In this document: one piece after another, positions 58,401 to 64,000 of the stretch
How the letters are laid out: each line of letters starts with the position of its first letter
Numbering within the stretch: the stretch's first letter is position 1
From: Rhynchonema sp. JSB1_4
Taxonomy: Eukaryota > Nematoda > Chromadorea > Monhysterida > Xyalidae
NCBI GenBank assembly: GCA_030248065.1
Contig: JASAMV010008676.1
Location: forward strand, 44,730-108,729
Direction of reading: 5' to 3'
DNA length: 64,000 nucleotides
Position numbers and translations under genes: made by a program
The notes under the pieces: model-generated
Told to the model about the DNA's origin: nothing
Databases searched by the model: none
Seen by the model: only the letters and a program-made list of their open reading frames with translations

Positions 58401-61400
58401 GTGTAAGCCTAAGCCTAAGAGACCTACGCCTAACCCTGAGAGTAAACCTCTGGTCGGGCCAATTGATCTAACCCTTCATTTTAAAGGACCCCATTTGCAA
58501 AACAGGACGTTTTAATTGTTTTTATAATTGTTTTTCCTACAATTGTTAAATTCTTTTAATTGTTTTTATATTGTTTTTCCTATAATTGTTAAATTCTTTT
58601 AATTGTTTTTATATTGTTTTTCCTATAATTGTTAAATTCTTTTAATTGTTTTTATAATTGTTTTTCCTATAATTGTTAAATTCTTTTAATTGTTTTTATA
58701 ATTGTTTTTCCTACAATTGTTAAATTCTTTTAATTGTTTTTATATTGTTTTTTCCATCAGTTGCCAACACAAGCAATAAAAATGAATCTACTGTACGCTT
58801 GACTACTGTTAAACTTCGGGCTTAAATCAGCTCAGCAACCAATTGTGTCAACCAAGTCGGTCAAAAAAGCGTGTCATGGACAAAAGACAGCGGTTTTAGA
58901 AAGACACCCGCGATGTAAGGTGATCTTTGCTCGGGAGGGACAGTGTAGGCTTAACCCCAAGCCAAAGCCTAAGCCTAAGACTAAGTCTGAGCATGATGGC
59001 CAAGGTAGGTGCCTTCAAGTACCCGCTGTTTTGTCCGTGCCATAAAAACCAACCAAGATCCAGGGCCACGTTGGCGTGCCGGACACCCCTGAGATTGCGA
59101 TAGCGGGTGAATACAGTACGACGGCCATGTAGAACACTGCGTGGAGCAGGAACACAGATGCTGCCGCCTGCAAAATGTTGTTCGATGTTCTATTTTTAGT
59201 CTCTATTGCGCTGAACGCGAGAATTTATCTAATCTTTTTTCTATTTCACATTGTGTCTCACGAGATGTTGCTTACCCGAAGGGCATGATATACTGTAGTA
59301 AGTTTCCTAATTCGTTGCCGTGCAGTGAGGTACGGCCCATAGTTAATGTCCAAATCTCAACCCGAAAATCAACTTTTGAAACATTCGGACACCAAACACA
59401 CACGCACCTTGCCAGCCGGCCAGACAGCTGTGCGCAATGCTTCAGAACTGCGCGTGGTTGGGCGTTCGGGCTTAGACGCGGACATTAACTATGGGGCGTA
59501 TTTTAGTGCACGGCAATGAATTTATTAGAAATTTGCTATAACAAAGCTGACAAAATCCAAACGCTGACAATGGACGCTGTGGTGATCGCCGACCCGCCTT
59601 GGTCAAGTGACTACTCCGCATTCAAGAAAATATTGTGAAATGTAACCGATGCCGCTACAATATCGCTCAGTGTGGAAGTTGTCTCAGACCCAAAATCGAC
59701 AGTTTTCGTTGTTTTTGGAACCAATAAATTTTTTCTCAGGTCAAAAATTTAACGTGACACCAAGGCCGGGTCAATCCGATCCGGTCACCTGGTTTGATGG
59801 CGCGCCTATTTCGTCAGCTGCAGCTGAAGATTAAAGGGTCATTAAAGGATCATTCGCGGAGAAATCGGTGCACAAAACTCGTATAAAGACAGTTGAACAC
59901 GTTCAATTTAAAAAAAGACAAAATAGAACAAAATAAAGATGTCCCGAAAGCTCACACATTCAATCAGGGTTGAAAAAAAATGCTTTTTAATTAACGAGCT
60001 TTTTTAAAAAAAATTTTTTTTGATTTTTTTGACGAAGCAAATGACGTTTCAGGATAAATGAAATCGATACAACTTATTTTTCAGAAATTGAAAAATTTTG
60101 ACCCAATTCTTATAAAGTCATTGTGCGACCAATTATGATGGCGCGCCTATTGCGTCAGCTGCAGTTGAAGATTAAAGGACCATTCGCGGACAAATCGGTG
60201 CACAAAACTCGTCTAAGGGCAGTTGAACACGATCAAGATTAAAAAATACAAGAACAAAATAAAGATGTCCCCAAAGCTCACACATTCAATTATATACCTT
60301 CCGCATAACGACGGTGCCAAATCTGTCCTCGAAATATTCGTAGATGCTGATTGGTTTCATGTCGAAGAATATCGGAATGAAGAACAGGCCACTGACGGCG
60401 AACGCAACGGCACCAGTCAGGTAGTAGATCCAGAAAAGCAGACCTGGCGTAAAGCACTAATGAATGAATATGGTTGTGGCGCATTGCACACAGATGAGGA
60501 CCCGGTGCACCACCCGGGAAGCAGTGAAAATGAGTGCGTATACTCCGACAATACTTTCGGGAGAAACTTTTCAAACGCGTTGCCTGATCCGTAAAGCGCA
60601 CGCAGCTCGCGCGGCCAGCTGACGTTCGTATCATTTCGGAAATCACCACGTTACACTGTGTGTTCAGTGGCTGGCAGTTACGTGACCGCTGCAGCTGACG
60701 CACGCATAATGGGCCTTGCGAAACAGGCAACGCGGTTGAAAAGTTTCTCCCAAGTGAATTGTCAGGGTACATATATGGAACATTTTGGACACATTTGATC
60801 GTCGCATGTACAAGTGTTATCAGTACTGTTCAGAAATAGCTGATGGATGATGCCTAAGGACCATGACGTGATCCTCATCCGGTATCGAAGCTGCTAATGG
60901 AGGGCTGTAGCTCTTGGCTTGGCTACGGAACTTTCTGTAGCTTTACGGATGGCACTATTTGTGAAAAGTGTGGAAGTCGATGATCAGTTGTCGAAATTAG
61001 AGTGTCAGCACACAAATTTGAAACGTCTAATCAAGAAAGAACACCGAACCAAGTTCAGCTGAGTGAGTCCCGCTTCTATAGGCCAACACCGTTGTCATGC
61101 ATTCAGGTCAGAGCTCAAAACATTGAGACGCAAATCCTCAGTATACGATCATGTAGTTGAGTGTTGAAAATGACATCTTAACATTATTTGGTGACGTTTC
61201 GCCTCCTAGAGTACACTAACCACGTTGATAAATCTCGGATGGAGTGCCCAGCATGGTGACACCAGACAGAAACGTGGTCAATAGTGACAGCGCAACGGGA
61301 ATCGTGGGCATCTTGCGACCGCCCATCAGAAATTCGAGTGTTGCCTGAATCAGAAAGGCGAAGGTTATCGGGGAGAATATTGGACAGGATTCAAACCAAG

Positions 61401-61927
61401 ACTCGACTAACTCGTTATTGATGCATTTAATTGTCTTTTTTCATGTAAAAAGACTATCCTCCACTTATATTGCTTTTTCCATGGGGTAGGTATTCAGCGG
61501 TTTTCTGTGATGTGCAGAACATTTTCTGCTTCTTTTTTCTTCATACCATGTCAAACTCGTCAATTGTTGCTTTTTGTTTTCAGTTTACCAACTTGGATAC
61601 CTGGCTTGAAAAATGCAAAAGTCCTGCCTGCGGATCTAACAGGCGCCGGAAAAAAGTCTATAACTGTACAAGCCAAACCTTTTTCTTTTGCACCAAAACC
61701 TTAGAACTAAATTTCACAAATCCACAACAATCTACCCCAAATCACAATCTACAATCTACCCCAAAATTTCTCCCCGTATCACGAAACTTCACCTGTGATT
61801 CAGTGGGTCTTTTCCGTTCCAACTGCCACGATCGAATGGCGTGATAGACGCCAACGGCGAGCGAAAACAGCAGAAACGCGGCGAAAATCAAGTAGTCCCA
61901 CACGACAAAACTGTGCTCTTCAGCCAT
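52452..61927 (-). CDS. Sodium-coupled solute symporter, SLC5 family (monocarboxylate/multivitamin transporter-like), complete 17-exon gene
   Basis: Exons: 61927-61793, 61344-61221, 60443-60298, 59167-59054, 58285-58168, 57754-57657, 57058-56943, 55866-55805, 55741-55637, 55551-55480, 55394-55312, 55165-55079, 54989-54890, 54815-54703, 53693-53541, 52775-52686, 52604-52452. Every junction agrees in phase and gives 622 aa, the usual length for SLC5A5/6/8-type carriers. Family marks in order: TM1 in exon 1; [19 protein letters not shown] in exon 2; [16 protein letters not shown] in exon 5; [11 protein letters not shown] in exon 7; WGCDPLDTG and GDQL in exon 9; [18 protein letters not shown] in exon 10; [11 protein letters not shown] in exon 13; a last helix in exon 15. 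The tail (exons 16-17) is polar, with four consecutive Asn. It moves a solute into cells using the sodium gradient; the substrate cannot be told. The start has an AAAAATGG context, and a TTTTTTTCAG about 190 nt upstream could be a spliced-leader acceptor. Introns hold several mobile elements. Confidence 0.93.
52930..53168. mobile_element. Palindromic element family A, copy 4
   Basis: Well-preserved copy with inverted ACGCCCCATAGTTAATGTC arms, in the symporter intron between exons 53693-53541 and 52775-52686. Confidence 0.8.
53728..54165. mobile_element. Two family C copies in a symporter intron
   Basis: 53728-53848 with GTCGTCAACTCAC ... GCGTTGACGACCAAACAAT, and 53998-54165 with AGTGGTCAACTCAAGCGGTC ... 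GTTGACCACTG. Confidence 0.65.
54175..54616. mobile_element. Palindromic element family D, left-truncated copy
   Basis: Matches the inner part and the complete right arm of the element at 24768-25585. In the symporter intron between exons 54815-54703 and 53693-53541. Confidence 0.75.
56150..56688. mobile_element. TTAA-flanked palindromic element, copy 2
   Basis: Nearly identical to the copy at 25789 but in opposite orientation, flanked by TTAA at 56146-56149 and 56689-56692. It lies in the symporter intron between exons 57058-56943 and 55866-55805. Confidence 0.87.
57258..57485. mobile_element. Element family M, copy 3
   Basis: GGAGAATGCCGAATAAGTCC at the left, TATTTGGCATTCTCCGG at the right; in a symporter intron. 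Confidence 0.7.
58328..58475. repeat. Hairpin with TTAGGC-type core
   Basis: GGTCAATTGGCCC...CAGGGTTAGGC pairs with GCCTAACCCTGAG...GGGCCAATTGATC. The loop holds GTAAGCCTAAGCCTAAGAG, two to three units of the nematode telomere repeat. In a symporter intron. Confidence 0.75.
58495..58765. repeat. About six copies of a 44-bp AT-rich tandem repeat
   Basis: The unit runs from TTTTAATTGTTTTTATAATT to CAATTGTTAAATTC; copies differ by one or two bases or a 2-bp deletion. It lies in the symporter intron between exons 59167-59054 and 58285-58168. Confidence 0.9.
59289..59541. mobile_element. Palindromic element family A, copy 5
   Basis: Diverged copy (TAAGTTTCCTAATTCGTTGC, then GGCCCATAGTTAATGTC and the inverse arm), in the symporter intron upstream of exon 59167-59054. 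Confidence 0.75.
59815..60291. repeat. Direct duplication around a truncated hAT-like element
   Basis: 59815-59962 and 60136-60291 share GATGGCGCGCCTATT, TCAGCTGCAG, AAATCGGTGCACAAAACTCG and AGCTCACACATTCAAT at about 85 percent identity. Between them lie the truncated element and a family I right end. Confidence 0.8.
59964..60102. mobile_element. Truncated hAT-like element
   Basis: One CAGGGTTG end followed by the same subterminal sequence as copies 1 and 2 in inverse sense, then an abrupt change. It lies between the two halves of a direct duplication (59815-59962 and 60136-60291) in a symporter intron. Confidence 0.6.
60537..60772. mobile_element. Palindromic element family H, copy 3
   Basis: Same arms as the copies at 44722 and 51848; in the symporter intron just upstream of exon 60443-60298. 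Confidence 0.8.
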
Positions 61928-64000
61928 TTTTTGAAGGATTTTTTTGGTCGTTCTTTGTTTTTTCAGTTGAATATTTTTCTTGGTAGTGCTTTTTCTGGAA
62001 GGAAAATGTTGCGGATTTTGTGGAATCGCACAATTTTCAAGATCGGATCGAGCAAATTGCAAGTGAATATCAAAGAGACAAGGCGCATTATCAAAGTCAC
62101 CGCAGCAGCAACAAAACTGAAAAAAACCCCAACCGCAAAACAAACAACAATGTGCAGGATATCTCAGGTACACAGGCACCTTTATAGGCACCCAAAAGCA
62201 ACTGGAAAACGTTACACACAAAACGGCAAATAACGTGTTTTGTTATTGTGACTCAAAATCTGATGTTGTTGTCATGTCAGGCGGTTTTGCACGCAGGATT
62301 AAAAAAACGAGCAGTGAGGGGCAATCACAACACCAGGATTTTATTTAGGTATTACGTCTCCGGTTGTGCCATTGTGATCAGTGCTGCTGTCACCACAGTT
62401 TAGAGAGAGACCCAAAAATGTTCGTTTTGTAACGCTCGAGTGGTACAATAGGCAATGTTTGCTATTCTGTTGTGCAGAAGCTGTTCACACCTGTCTATAC
62501 GCACAAGTCATAGGTCAAGTTTTGGCTACATACGTAATGCTCACTCACAATAAATTATAGTTTTTGAAAAGTGTGGGGGTGCAGCAAAACTATGTTAAAA
62601 AAATAACACCGACAAACAACGCAGATCAGTAACTGGAATTGTCAACAGATAAAAATTTACAAATGCAGAACATATGTAAACCTAAACATATTGCATTGGT
62701 GCAGTGCACATTTTTGAAATGCACATGCGCATATGCGCAACACACATGGGTATCAAAGTCGAAGCTTGTGCACTGCACTCTGACATTCACTTTGCGGCAA
62801 ATGTGACGTACAAAAGTAAGTTTACATGCCAAAACTATAAAATGATATAATATTATATAGGAAAACCAGTCCAACCCCGGTTGGTAACCTTGGCCCCACG
62901 ATGCATGTTAAAACACGCGAGTGTTTGCTGCACTGCTGATGCAAACTATGCTGGCCAAACTTGAATGAATGTACCTACGTAGATGTATAGGTGAGTTGTA
63001 CACCACTGCCATGTCCACACAAAATATTTCAGATTGCTGATGTCCCCTGATTAGCTTTTGTCAGAATATCGTTGTGTGTAAAAAACCTGTTATTCCGCCT
63101 GGTCCCGGGAATGCTGCCCGCACCTGCACCATATGGAATCATGACCTGTCAATGTGTGATACCCTCAAAGTGGAAATCCTTCCTCGGCGTGTAGTGGATA
63201 TTTTCGGGGCTATTTTGGACCAGATCTGCTGTTAAACCACGTAATTACCACTCGATATGGCTGATATTCTCCTGGTGCACCGTGTGAAATGGGCAACTCA
63301 CTATCTTGCTGACAGCGCGCGAAAAATAATACACGTGATTTGACCATATCAATGCAGTTGGATTCAACGAAGGATCAGTTGGGTGGGCAGAGAAAAAGTC
63401 ACTCAAAGCAAAACCAACTTCGAGTGCGAGCAATATTGACTTGTGAAGCACCTCGATCCGCAGCGAGTTCCGGCCTGGTCCCAGTACCTAACGTTAGGGG
63501 CTAGGGCCATGTAAACAACGGGTCGACCCGACCACGAACCTAACAATTACCACAAGGGGTCACGGGGCGGGGGGGGGGGGGTGAATCGGTTCTCAAACGC
63601 CACGTATGTCCCCGCATGAGTCTCACAAAATATCGTTTACAATGGGGCGGTGGAAATTGTCGTGAGAAAACGTGGAGAATTGGTCGGTTATGATACTACA
63701 TCGGCTCAGGGTTTGGTGCAAGGCTAAGTCAATTTTCCAAGTGTCTTGGGATTTCCCAGTAAGCGTACCCGGGGGGGGGGGGTTATGACAATCATGCCAA
63801 ACATGTGACATGAACGTGCATCTGCATACACCCGATTTGCGTACCAGCCTGAACTTCACTCTGTTTCCGCACCATGTGTGGATTTGTTGTGCGTGTGTGC
63901 ATTCGATTTTCGATATTTGGTGGGCCATTCAGATTCGCGGTGTCCTTTGCGCCCATCCTCCCCTTCCATTTGCCAAAGAAAACGTCGAATACCGTATTGT
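61928..64000. other. Upstream of the symporter gene; no other gene seen
   Basis: The first 300 bp are the likely 5' leader and promoter side of the symporter gene. Beyond that only short frames and two G-runs (about 63564-63580 and 63770-63783) are visible. Confidence 0.55.

Overview
The window looks like nuclear DNA of an invertebrate animal, most likely a nematode. Genes are split into many small exons with GT/AG introns. One gene is a very large trehalose-6-phosphate synthase of the nematode type (glycosyltransferase domain followed by a phosphatase-like domain). TTAGGC-type motifs, the nematode telomere unit, recur inside interstitial repeats. No prokaryotic operon structure, tRNA, rRNA or CRISPR array was found. 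The species is not identified.

Layout. On the minus strand, from 20.2 kb to the left edge, 25 exons with consistent phase encode most of the trehalose-phosphate synthase; its first exon(s) and very end are not seen. One of its introns (6508-12679) contains two complete plus-strand genes, head to tail, for ionotropic-glutamate-receptor-like channels (420 and 443 aa). From 20.2 to 29.8 kb I see no convincing gene. A small minus-strand gene (30269-32408, 219 aa) encodes a four-helix membrane protein with a Gln/Tyr-rich tail. From 32.4 to 52.4 kb there are mainly repeats, plus two weak gene candidates (42.0-42.5 and 50.2-50.6 kb). From 61.9 to 52.5 kb a complete 17-exon minus-strand gene encodes a 622-aa sodium/solute symporter (SLC5-like). 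The last 2 kb look empty.

The introns and intergenic DNA are packed with short palindromic or terminal-inverted-repeat elements, with at least a dozen families recognisable inside this window alone. Several have clean insertion signatures: 8-bp target duplications for a CAGGGTTG...CAACCCTG (hAT-like) family, TTAA for a 540-bp family, and an 8-bp duplication around a 1.7-kb foldback element whose arms are made of 18-bp minisatellite units and which carries a nested hAT-like insertion. A second theme is the 8-mer ATGTTTCA / TGAAACAT, which is strongly over-represented, forms many of the 3' splice sites of the trehalose gene, and is absent from acceptors of the nested receptors and the symporter.

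Exon boundaries were derived by hand from reading frame, GT/AG sites and phase agreement. Family assignments rest on recognised motifs, not on database searches.
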